A stretch of DNA of 14,875 bases from an uncultured Christensenella sp. (GTDB lineage: Bacteria > Bacillota > Clostridia > Christensenellales > UBA1242). Below the pieces are notes generated by a model. The model was not told the origin of the DNA. It worked only from the letters and a program-made list of their open reading frames with translations, and searched no databases. Shown here one piece after another: positions 1-5,784 of this stretch. Each line of letters starts with the position of its first letter. Position 1 is the stretch's first letter. The stretch is taken from NCBI GenBank assembly GCA_949293915.1, contig CASFFJ010000074.1, forward strand, positions 1 through 14,875, in the 5' to 3' direction. A program made the position numbers and the translations under genes.

Positions 1-886
1 CCTCGATGGTCAAGCGTTCAAGTTCTTTTTTTCTGCTGGTTGCTTGCTTAGATTTAGATGCATTGGCAGAAAAGCGAGCAATAAATTCTTGCAATTCTTT
101 GGCACGTTGTTCGGCTTTTTTGTTCTGGTCTTTCATCTGTTTTAAGATAAGTTGGCTGGACTCGTACCAAAAGTCATAGTTGCCAAGGTATAAATTAATT
201 TTACCATAATCTATATCGCAAATGTGCGTGCAAACTTTATTCAAAAAATGTCGGTTGTGGCTGACAATTATGATAGTGTTCTCAAAATTTAAGATAAACT
301 CCTCTAACCAGCGAATTGTCTTAAGGTCAAGGTTGTTAGTAGGTTCATCTAGGATAAGGTTATCTGGATTAGAGAACAATGCCTGCGCAAGTAAAACTTT
401 CACTTTGATTTTGCTATCAACATTCGACATTAGTTCGCCGTGTAAATTGCTTGGAATGTCAAGCGAATTGAGTAAACTCTCTGCATCACTCTCTGCATCC
501 CAACCATTTAACTCCATAAATTCTGCCTCTAACTCGCCTAACTTGATGCCATCTTCTTCTGTAAAATCAGCTTTTGCGTAATAGCGCTCTTTTTCATCCA
601 TAATCTCCACTAAACGCTTGTGTCCCATAAGAACAGTGCGTAAAACGGTGTAATTATTGTATTTCTCTTGGTCTTGCTCAAGGACAGACAAGCGCTCTTT
701 AGTTGGAATAACGACTTCGCCTCGGTTTGGCTCAAGTTCGCCCGATAAGACACGCATAAATGTAGACTTGCCCGCGCCATTGGCACCTATTACTCCATAG
801 CAATTACCTTTAGTAAACTTTAAATTAACCTCTTCAAATAATTTCCTACTGCCAAATTGGACTGCAACATTATTAACTGTAATCAA
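1..886 (-). CDS. ABC-F family ATPase, YbiT/YkpA type (partial, 3' end outside window)
   Basis: Ribosome-associated ABC-F protein: two ABC ATPase domains, no membrane domain; family members bind the ribosomal E site and modulate translation. The first 295 residues are present; the family is about 530 residues long. Visible: Walker A GANGAGKST (34-42), Walker B LILDEPTNNLD (177-187), H-loop SHNRHFL (209-215), then the start of the charged interdomain linker with RFSANASKSKQATSR (271-285), which is close to YbiT/YkpA. The ABC signature of domain 1 is degenerate (about 152-163, no LSGG), also typical of YbiT. I chose the TTG start at 886 because it gives the family N-terminus M-I-T and is preceded by AAAGGAG at suitable spacing; there is no ATG nearby. 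The subfamily is not normally an antibiotic-resistance determinant. The family call is firm; the exact subfamily is by motif comparison only. Confidence 0.93.
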   Translation of the reverse strand, partial: MITVNNVAVQFGSRKLFEEVNLKFTKGNCYGVIGANGAGKSTFMRVLSGELEPNRGEVVIPTKERLSVLEQDQEKYNNYTVLRTVLMGHKRLVEIMDEKERYYAKADFTEEDGIKLGELEAEFMELNGWDAESDAESLLNSLDIPSNLHGELMSNVDSKIKVKVLLAQALFSNPDNLILDEPTNNLDLKTIRWLEEFILNFENTIIIVSHNRHFLNKVCTHICDIDYGKINLYLGNYDFWYESSQLILKQMKDQNKKAEQRAKELQEFIARFSANASKSKQATSRKKELERLTIE

Positions 887-1016
887 AATATACTCCTTTT
901 AAATTTTATTTATTTATTTACAATACGTAATTTTTGTCATAATTTATAAATTGTTTTGAATTTAATATTTTGTTTATATTTTGCGTTTTGTTCTTATGAT
1001 AATAAATTTTAAAATC

Positions 1017-1025
1017 ATTATATCA
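1017..1025 (-). promoter_or_regulatory. Candidate extended -10 promoter for the ABC-F gene
   Basis: On the minus strand TGA-TATAAT (extended -10) lies at 1025-1017. No good -35 box is seen at 16-18 nt (best 3/6). If used, the transcript starts near 1010 and has a leader of about 124 nt before the TTG start. That leader is very AT-rich and I see no convincing attenuator in it, only the short palindrome AATTTATAAATT at 941-952. The rest of 901-1092 holds nothing else I can recognise apart from a weak hairpin at 1072-1088. Confidence 0.45.
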
Positions 1026-1071
1026 TATTATTTATGTGATTGAATTTACATTTTTAATTCCTTTAAAATTA

Positions 1072-1088
1072 ATAATTTACAAAATTAT
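1072..1088 (-). terminator. Weak AT-only hairpin after the PAP2 gene
   Basis: On the minus strand ATAATTT-TGT-AAATTAT forms a 7-bp stem with a 3-nt loop a few bases after the PAP2 stop codon, followed by TTAATTTT. The stem has no G-C pairs, so termination would be inefficient at best. Its position is right for a terminator, but AT-rich DNA produces such hairpins by chance. Confidence 0.3.
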
Positions 1089-1092
1089 CAAA

Positions 1093-1725
1093 TCATTGAA
1101 TAGTTTTGTTGCGCGTTTGTCTATGTTTAGTCAGCAATTCGCTAGCCAATACAAACAGCACCAACACAACAAAACCTAAACACCAGCCCGCCAACACATC
1201 GCTCATAAAATGCACACCAAGATACACTCTGCTGAAACCTAACAATATTATTGAAATGCTGAGTGAAATGCTAATGAATAGTTTGTATTTAACTTTTAAT
1301 TTTTGTGATAAATATATCAAGTATCCGTAAAAGCATATGCTCATCATAGCGTGTGCGGATGGGAAACTATAACCAGTCTCAGCAATCAAATTATAGTCTG
1401 GGCGAACTCTTTGGATAGCGTATTTAATGATGACACAAATTAGACCCACTATCGCCAAACATAATGCGACTGACACGCCCTGTCGCTTGTGAAATATCAG
1501 CATTAAAATGGTAATAAATATCATACAAAACACTGAACCCATATGTGTAAAAATCTCGAAAAATCCATTTAAAAATGTAGTCCTATGTTCTGCCAATACT
1601 ATGCCTAACTCATCCATCTTTAGCGTATGCCTTACGACAACTGACACTAACAAAAAAATAAACACTGCAAATGATAATATTGCTAGAACGCTAAATATTA
1701 TTGAACGTTTTTTTGTTATGAACAT
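1093..1725 (-). CDS. PAP2-family membrane phosphatase
   Basis: Type 2 phosphatidic acid phosphatase family, 210 residues, an integral membrane enzyme that dephosphorylates lipid phosphates such as phosphatidate or undecaprenyl pyrophosphate on the outer face. All three catalytic motifs are present: K101-x6-R108-P109, P122-S-A-H125, and S165-R166-x5-H172-x3-D176. About six hydrophobic helices (near 8-30, 50-78, 84-103, 127-140, 149-163 and 178-196) match the family fold. Being next to other envelope genes makes undecaprenyl pyrophosphate recycling plausible, but the substrate cannot be told from sequence. The ATG at 1725 has no Shine-Dalgarno; a consensus extended -10 ends 6 nt before it, so the mRNA is predicted to be leaderless. 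The gene is monocistronic, between the ABC-F gene and a gene-free stretch. Confidence 0.93.
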   Translation of the reverse strand: MFITKKRSIIFSVLAILSFAVFIFLLVSVVVRHTLKMDELGIVLAEHRTTFLNGFFEIFTHMGSVFCMIFITILMLIFHKRQGVSVALCLAIVGLICVIIKYAIQRVRPDYNLIAETGYSFPSAHAMMSICFYGYLIYLSQKLKVKYKLFISISLSISIILLGFSRVYLGVHFMSDVLAGWCLGFVVLVLFVLASELLTKHRQTRNKTIQ

Positions 1726-1731
1726 ATTTAT

Positions 1732-1760
1732 ATTATATCAAAAAATTAGCAAAAAGTAAA
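1732..1760 (-). promoter_or_regulatory. PAP2 promoter, predicted leaderless
   Basis: Minus strand: -35 TTTACT (1760-1755, 4/6), 17-nt spacer, -10 TATAAT (1737-1732, 6/6) with an upstream TG at the extended -10 position. The -10 ends 6 nt before the ATG at 1725, so transcription should begin at or within 1-2 nt of the start codon, leaving no room for a ribosome binding site. Confidence 0.75.
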
Positions 1761-1802
1761 TTGTTTTTTAGTGTATATAATAAAATGTGATACAATATAG
1801 TT

Positions 1803-1911
1803 ATAAATTAGTGGTTATTATAAAATTTAAGTTTCAAAGTTTGTATATTAATCAACAGCACTTAAGCTTTGCAGATAATCCTTATCATTAAGCAATGATA
1901 CAAAAACAAAA
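1803..1911. other. Gene-free stretch with a nested hairpin
   Basis: No ORF is supported between the PAP2 promoter and the terminator at 1904-1934. The part around 1850-1900 is less AT-rich than the other gaps. It contains a nested hairpin on either strand: TTGC (1869-1872) with GCAA (1892-1895) outside, and GATAA (1874-1878) with TTATC (1882-1886) inside around a TCC loop. An extended -10, TGATACAAT (1788-1796), faces this stretch on the plus strand. It may be a small RNA or only spacer. Confidence 0.25.
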
Positions 1912-1934
1912 AAATCTAACGCATAGTTAGATTT
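1904..1934 (-). terminator. Rho-independent terminator after nrdR/small ORF
   Basis: A perfect 9-bp stem (1912-1920 with 1926-1934) closes a 5-nt loop, followed on the minus strand by a run of T interrupted by one G. It overlaps the last codons and the stop of the small ORF that ends at 1916, just as the terminator at 2808-2841 overlaps the stop of the PRC-barrel gene. On the plus strand the downstream sequence GTTATTTTGCG is only weakly T-rich. Confidence 0.85.
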
Positions 1935-2086
1935 GTTATTTTGCGACTATCAAAGTTTGAATCAATTTTTATAGTTCTCTTTGCTCTATGTAAAAACATT
2001 TTTGTACGACTTGGACGTGTGTTAACATTGTCTGCACTTTTGCGTTGTTCGGTTAATCTCGTTGTGGTCTTTTCAATTAAATCCAT
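1916..2086 (-). CDS. Small basic protein, 56 aa, coupled to nrdR (hypothetical)
   Basis: I do not recognise this gene. A 56-codon ORF starts at ATG 2086, 7 nt after the nrdR stop codon. The nrdR stop region reads AGGTAG and can double as its ribosome binding site, which suggests translational coupling. The product is strongly basic (many Arg and Lys, no Cys, no hydrophobic segment) and begins MDLIEKTTTRLTEQRKSADN. Three things favour coding: the stretch is clearly less AT-rich than the gene-free DNA nearby, the codons look ordinary for this genome, and the ORF ends inside the terminator stem. The same frame stays open upstream to about 2134, inside the nrdR 3' end, so a longer form from a GTG there, or a frameshifted nrdR tail, are alternatives. 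Confidence 0.5.
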   Translation of the reverse strand: MDLIEKTTTRLTEQRKSADNVNTRPSRTKMFLHRAKRTIKIDSNFDSRKITNLTMR

Positions 2087-2093
2087 ATACGCT

Positions 2094-2531
2094 CTACCTA
2101 TTAATGAAACGTCGAACACCATCAAAATTGTCACAATCAGTGTGCTGAGTGTAGTATACTAAACACGCCATAGTATTAAACTCCATCAATACATCTAATG
2201 CAACACTGACAATATCACGTGTGCTAATCTCTTGCTTCTGTAAACGGAAAAGATTTGTCTCAATATTGTTGACAATTGTATCTATATCATCATCTGTTAA
2301 ATCTGTGCAATATGTGGCATAAATAATGCTATCTCTTAATTTTGATTGCTTGAATGGCTCACGCACATTGTCCACATTGGTAACCACCATAGGATTATGC
2401 TCTACTGTCTCGTATGTGGTAAAACGCTTGCCACAAACAAGACACTCTCTACGTCTACGTATACTACCATCCTTTAAATATCTGCTATCTACAACTTTAC
2501 TCTCATTGTTGTCACAAAAAATACATTTCAT
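2094..2531 (-). CDS. nrdR: Transcriptional repressor NrdR
   Basis: Zinc-ribbon/ATP-cone regulator that senses (d)ATP and represses ribonucleotide reductase genes. 145 residues (family about 150). Zinc ligands C3, C6, C30 and C33 frame the typical V-V-D-S-R (13-17) and R-R-R-R-E-C (25-30) signatures, followed by KRFTTYE (35-41); the ATP-cone spans about 46-135. The start at 2531 gives the canonical MKC N-terminus and has AGGAG 7 nt upstream; an in-frame start further upstream would add 15 untypical residues. The last 30 residues are odd: the usual strongly conserved YVRFASVYR segment is replaced by ACLVYYTQHTD. The reading frame itself is intact. No RNR gene is in the window, so the targets are elsewhere. 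A good promoter sits immediately upstream. Confidence 0.93.
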   Translation of the reverse strand: MKCIFCDNNESKVVDSRYLKDGSIRRRRECLVCGKRFTTYETVEHNPMVVTNVDNVREPFKQSKLRDSIIYATYCTDLTDDDIDTIVNNIETNLFRLQKQEISTRDIVSVALDVLMEFNTMACLVYYTQHTDCDNFDGVRRFINR

Positions 2532-2547
2532 ATTTGCTCCTAAATTT

Positions 2548-2576
2548 ATTTTAACACAATTCGACAATTTTATCAA
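2548..2576 (-). promoter_or_regulatory. nrdR promoter with ultra-short leader
   Basis: Minus strand: -35 TTGATA (2576-2571, 5/6), 17-nt spacer ending in TGT, -10 TAAAAT (2553-2548, 5/6). The predicted start near 2541 leaves a leader of about 10 nt that consists of the AGGAG ribosome binding site and its spacer. Upstream to 2815 (about 240 bp) the DNA is extremely AT-rich and I see no gene in it. Confidence 0.75.
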
Positions 2577-2807
2577 ACAATTTAGGCGTTTTTTTTGAAA
2601 AAAATTAAAATAAAAAATAACAATATATTAGTCATTTTTATGGTTTTTTAAGTTTTTGATGATTGCTAATTCTTTGTTTTATTTAGGTTATACAAATTGA
2701 TAAAATTTAACTGGAACTTGATTGTTTATAAAAACTATAAATTATCATATTTTTATTGAATAATCTAATGTTGATGGATTAATTTATATAAATAATTCAA
2801 ATGAAAA

Positions 2808-2841
2808 ATGAAAAAAAACAAGCAATTAAAATCACTTGTTT
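2808..2841 (-). terminator. Rho-independent terminator of the PRC-barrel gene
   Basis: On the minus strand AAACAAG (2841-2835) pairs with CTTGTTT (2822-2816); the stem extends inward through G-T and A-T pairs to a small loop, and a run of eight T follows (2818-2811, its first bases within the stem). It overlaps the final codons and the stop codon at 2832. Confidence 0.8.
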
Positions 2842-3140
2842 GAATTTAAAGTTATACAATTATTTCTGTTACGTTTCTTGCATTTGTCAGGCGCATTGCA
2901 ATCGACCTCTAACTCAACCAAAACAACATCAACGCCGATTTTAAACACATTTTCAAATGGAATAAATAGGTCTTTATTACCACGAAAAATACCCCAAAAT
3001 CCATTAGATTGTGGTACAACAAAACCAAGCACGCAAGCGGTTGCTACATCAAAAATTACATCTGTGATATGTCCAAGACATTTCCCATCCACAGTGTTGA
3101 TAATCTGCTTGCTTTTGAGTTCTTGGAAAGAAGTCTCCAT
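2832..3140 (-). CDS. PRC-barrel protein, YlmC/YmxH type
   Basis: Small PRC-barrel protein of 102 residues. Residues 5-78 match the YlmC/YmxH sporulation-associated family: F-x-E-L-x-S-K-x-I-I-N near 5-15, DGKCLGHITDV (18-28), a WGIF/IPFENV stretch (49-65) and KIGVDVVLVEL (67-77). The molecular role of the family is not established; it is common in endospore-forming Firmicutes. The C-terminal 25 residues are a basic Cys-containing tail (C81, C87, C95) beyond the barrel. The gene is monocistronic with its own promoter and terminator. The ATG at 3140 lies in a 16-bp perfect palindrome and has no Shine-Dalgarno, so a leaderless mRNA is predicted. The family call is good; a function in sporulation here is inference. 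Confidence 0.85.
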   Translation of the reverse strand: METSFQELKSKQIINTVDGKCLGHITDVIFDVATACVLGFVVPQSNGFWGIFRGNKDLFIPFENVFKIGVDVVLVELEVDCNAPDKCKKRNRNNCITLNSNK

Positions 3141-3153
3141 ATTCTAGAATATG
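3138..3153. repeat. 16-bp perfect palindrome over the PRC-barrel start codon
   Basis: CATATTCTAGAATATG is its own reverse complement. It contains both the start codon of the PRC-barrel gene and, on the minus strand, the proposed -10 hexamer CATATT. A dimeric repressor bound here would block both transcription and translation start. No matching copy was noticed elsewhere in the window. Confidence 0.6.
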
Positions 3154-3176
3154 AAAATTTTAGAATAAAATGTCAC
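3148..3176 (-). promoter_or_regulatory. PRC-barrel gene promoter, predicted leaderless
   Basis: Minus strand: -35 GTGACA (3176-3171, 5/6), 17-nt spacer, -10 CATATT (3153-3148, 4/6), then 7 nt to the ATG at 3140, which would be the first or nearly the first transcribed codon. The -10 box is the left half of a 16-bp palindrome. Confidence 0.55.
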
Positions 3177-3237
3177 AATTTGCGTATTTTATGTGTGTTA
3201 TTGTTAAAATTATTAATTCTTCATATATGATATGATT

Positions 3238-3253
3238 AATTATTGCAATAATT
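3238..3253. repeat. 16-bp perfect palindrome between parC and the PRC-barrel gene
   Basis: AATTATTGCAATAATT is a perfect palindrome with a G-C centre; the shorter palindrome TCATATATGA lies at 3221-3230. It sits about 60 bp upstream of the PRC-barrel -35 box and about 90 bp after the parC stop. It could be an operator, or chance in AT-rich DNA. I see no canonical terminator for parC in this 205-bp gap. Confidence 0.35.
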
Positions 3254-3345
3254 GACCTTTATTATGAATTTTTTATATTTATATTGTGTTTTGGTGTTGT
3301 AAATATAATTATGCAGTATTTTGCTTTGTCTTTGTCATTATTATA

Positions 3346-5784
3346 TTAGTTAAGGTACAATCCAACCTCTGCAACATCTATCTTTGATTTTTTAATTAAA
3401 GGCTTGCACGCACTCGTACGTGACTCAATAGCTATGTTGTTGACATCTATTGCTAGAATATTATTTTTCTTGTCAAGAACAACCACTTCACCAGTCACTA
3501 TTGGAGAAATGACTGAGTAAATTTTTTCTTTGCCTGTAACAATTTTGAGACCTTTTCTATTCCTTGCGCTGATTGGTAATTCGTTTAAGCTAAATTTCTT
3601 AGCGCAACCATCAGTTGTCACAATCAAAACCCTATCTAGTGTGTTGACACAACTAGCAAAAATAACCTTTGCATTTTCGTTTAAACTTATCCCTATCACA
3701 CCACCGCTATTACGCTTGGTCTGTGGGACTGACTTATACTCAACATTGACCGCCATACCATCATTTGCAACCATTAATATACTTGGCAAATTGTCGTTGA
3801 TTTGAACAGCAACTAATCTATCAAAATCTTTTAATTTAAGCGCAATACTGCCCGACTTTAATGTAGAATATTCGCTCGCTAAAATGCGTTTAATATAACC
3901 ATCCGCTGTCATCATAATTAGTTCTGTGTCATCATTCAACTCATCATCATTGAAAATAGCCACTATTTTTTCTTTTGTTTCTGCGTGCGTAATGCTAGCA
4001 AGCGGTGTGCCTTTTTGATTAAATTTTACAGTCGGAATAGATTTAATTGGAATACGGAAGAAATTACCAAAATTAGTGAAAATACAAATATTATTCCCTG
4101 TCGTAGTGTGGACAAATGATTTGTGTAGCGCATTGATATTGTCATATTTATAATTTGGACTAGCGTTATTGACTTGTTTTAAATCAAGATTTTTTAACTT
4201 CAATCCATCATTAGACACCGCCACCACACATTCGGTTTCAAGTAATTTTTCAATAGGTGTTATATCGTAATTATCAATTGCACTCACAAGTTTTGTGCGT
4301 CTTGGAAGCGCATATTTTGATTTAATCTCCAACATCTCTTTTTTGATAACTGCGTATTGTTTACGTTCGCTATTCAAAATTGCGGTGTATTCTTCTATCA
4401 GTTTGTACAATTCTTTGAGCTCTTGTTGTAATTTCTCTACCTCTAAACTGGTAAGTCTTGCAAGGCGCATATCAAGAATCGCTTGTGCCTGAATTTCAGT
4501 TAAATTAAAACGATCAATAAGTTTTGACTTTGCATCCGTGGTCGAACTAGAACGCTTGATAATCTGCACCACTTCATCAATATTGTTTATTGCTATACAC
4601 AAGCCTTCTACTATGTGAGCGCGTGCTTTTGCTTTGTCTAAATCGTATTTTGTTCGCCTAACTATGACATCTAGTTGAAATTTTATATAGTATGACAAAT
4701 AGTCTAATAATCCTAATTGTTTAGGACTGCCATTCGCAATTGCGACTACGTTGTAGTTGAAATTAAGTTGCATATCTGTATATTTAAGCAATAACGCAAT
4801 GATATTGTCAATCTCTGCATCATTTTTAAGCGAAATAACTGCACGCATACCAGATTTATCAGATTCATCTAATATATCAGTTATATCCGCTAATTCATCT
4901 TTCATTTTCTCTTTTAATGCGCTAACTGATTTTAAAAATTCTGCTTTATTGACTTGATATGGCAGTTCATCAATAACAATGTTTGTCTTGCCCGCTTTTT
5001 CATCTTCAAAATGAAAAACTGCGCGCATAATCACTTTGCCACGACCAGTTGCGTATGCTTCGCGCATATCGTTTGATGTACATATGACACCACCGGTTGG
5101 AAAATCTGGACCTTTGATTATAGTTAACATCTCATCCAAACTAATATTTGGATTGTCAATATAAGCCACACAACCATCAATCATCTCTCCTAGATTGTGT
5201 GTTGGAATATTGGTCGCAAGTCCAACCGCTATTCCGGATGCACCATTAACAAAAAGATTAGGAAATCTGCCTGTTAAATAATCAGGTTCTTTTAATGTGT
5301 CATCAAAGTTGAAACTATATGTCACAGTGTCTTTGTCTAAATCTTTCATTAATTCTAAGGCAAGCGGAGTGAGTCTAACCTCTGTATAACGCATTGCTGC
5401 GGCTGGGTCGCCATCAATTGAGCCAAAATTACCTTGACCTTGCACTAAACATTCGCCCATAACAAAGTCTTGCGCCATTCTAACCATAGCACCATATACC
5501 GAACTATCGCCATGCGGATGGAATTTACCTAATGTGTCACCCACAATACGCGCGGATTTCTTAAAAGGTTTATCCGGAGTTACTCCCAATTCAAGCATAT
5601 CATAAAGAATACGCCTTTGCACTGGTTTTAAGCCATCTTCCACACGTGGCAGTGCTCTATCCATAATTACATATTCGCTATAAGGAAGCATTGATGTAGA
5701 CATTACTTCTTCCACTGTTTTTTCGAATAATTGGCCTGCTGGCTCAATATTTTTAATATCATCAATCTTCTTTTTATCTGCCAT
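3346..5784 (-). CDS. parC: DNA topoisomerase IV subunit A (ParC)
   Basis: Breakage-reunion subunit of a type IIA topoisomerase, 812 residues. The catalytic tyrosine is Y133 in AMRYTE (130-135), next to R132. The QRDR helix reads HPHGDSSVYG (89-98). The C-terminal half (about 520-812) has the repeated beta-pinwheel blades (for example IFTNFGN, MTADGYIKR, VANDGMAV, TTDGCAKKF), but the place of the GyrA box (QRRGGKG in gyrases) holds NASPNYKYDN, so DNA wrapping of the gyrase type is not expected. This and the absence of dnaA/recF context favour ParC over GyrA. Its ATG overlaps the parE stop as TAATG, with AAGGAGG upstream, so the two subunits are translationally coupled. Gly98 replaces the Asp/Glu usually found there. 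A GyrA assignment cannot be fully excluded without the rest of the genome. Confidence 0.9.
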   Translation of the reverse strand: MADKKKIDDIKNIEPAGQLFEKTVEEVMSTSMLPYSEYVIMDRALPRVEDGLKPVQRRILYDMLELGVTPDKPFKKSARIVGDTLGKFHPHGDSSVYGAMVRMAQDFVMGECLVQGQGNFGSIDGDPAAAMRYTEVRLTPLALELMKDLDKDTVTYSFNFDDTLKEPDYLTGRFPNLFVNGASGIAVGLATNIPTHNLGEMIDGCVAYIDNPNISLDEMLTIIKGPDFPTGGVICTSNDMREAYATGRGKVIMRAVFHFEDEKAGKTNIVIDELPYQVNKAEFLKSVSALKEKMKDELADITDILDESDKSGMRAVISLKNDAEIDNIIALLLKYTDMQLNFNYNVVAIANGSPKQLGLLDYLSYYIKFQLDVIVRRTKYDLDKAKARAHIVEGLCIAINNIDEVVQIIKRSSSTTDAKSKLIDRFNLTEIQAQAILDMRLARLTSLEVEKLQQELKELYKLIEEYTAILNSERKQYAVIKKEMLEIKSKYALPRRTKLVSAIDNYDITPIEKLLETECVVAVSNDGLKLKNLDLKQVNNASPNYKYDNINALHKSFVHTTTGNNICIFTNFGNFFRIPIKSIPTVKFNQKGTPLASITHAETKEKIVAIFNDDELNDDTELIMMTADGYIKRILASEYSTLKSGSIALKLKDFDRLVAVQINDNLPSILMVANDGMAVNVEYKSVPQTKRNSGGVIGISLNENAKVIFASCVNTLDRVLIVTTDGCAKKFSLNELPISARNRKGLKIVTGKEKIYSVISPIVTGEVVVLDKKNNILAIDVNNIAIESRTSACKPLIKKSKIDVAEVGLYLN

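Noticed and set aside
222..581. Plus-strand ORF of 119 codons
   Set aside because: It lies antisense inside the well-supported ABC-F gene and has no family features or ribosome binding site; it is a frame shadow.
901..930. TTTA-type short tandem repeat before the ABC-F gene
   Set aside because: Three to four copies of a 4-mer in AT-rich DNA, with no sign of phase variation since it is outside the coding region and the core promoter.
1046..1065. Minus-strand Shine-Dalgarno followed by ATG-TAA, a one-codon ORF
   Set aside because: It lies upstream of the only good promoter for the ABC-F gene, so it would not be in that leader; probably chance.
2610..2640. NrdR-box-like AACAATATATTAGT upstream of nrdR
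   Set aside because: Only a loose match to the NrdR box and no second copy at the expected spacing; AT-rich DNA gives such matches often.
2801..2944. Plus-strand ORF with Cys residues starting at ATG 2801
   Set aside because: It is antisense to the PRC-barrel gene and its start lies in that gene's terminator T-run; the apparent Cys pattern comes from the other strand.
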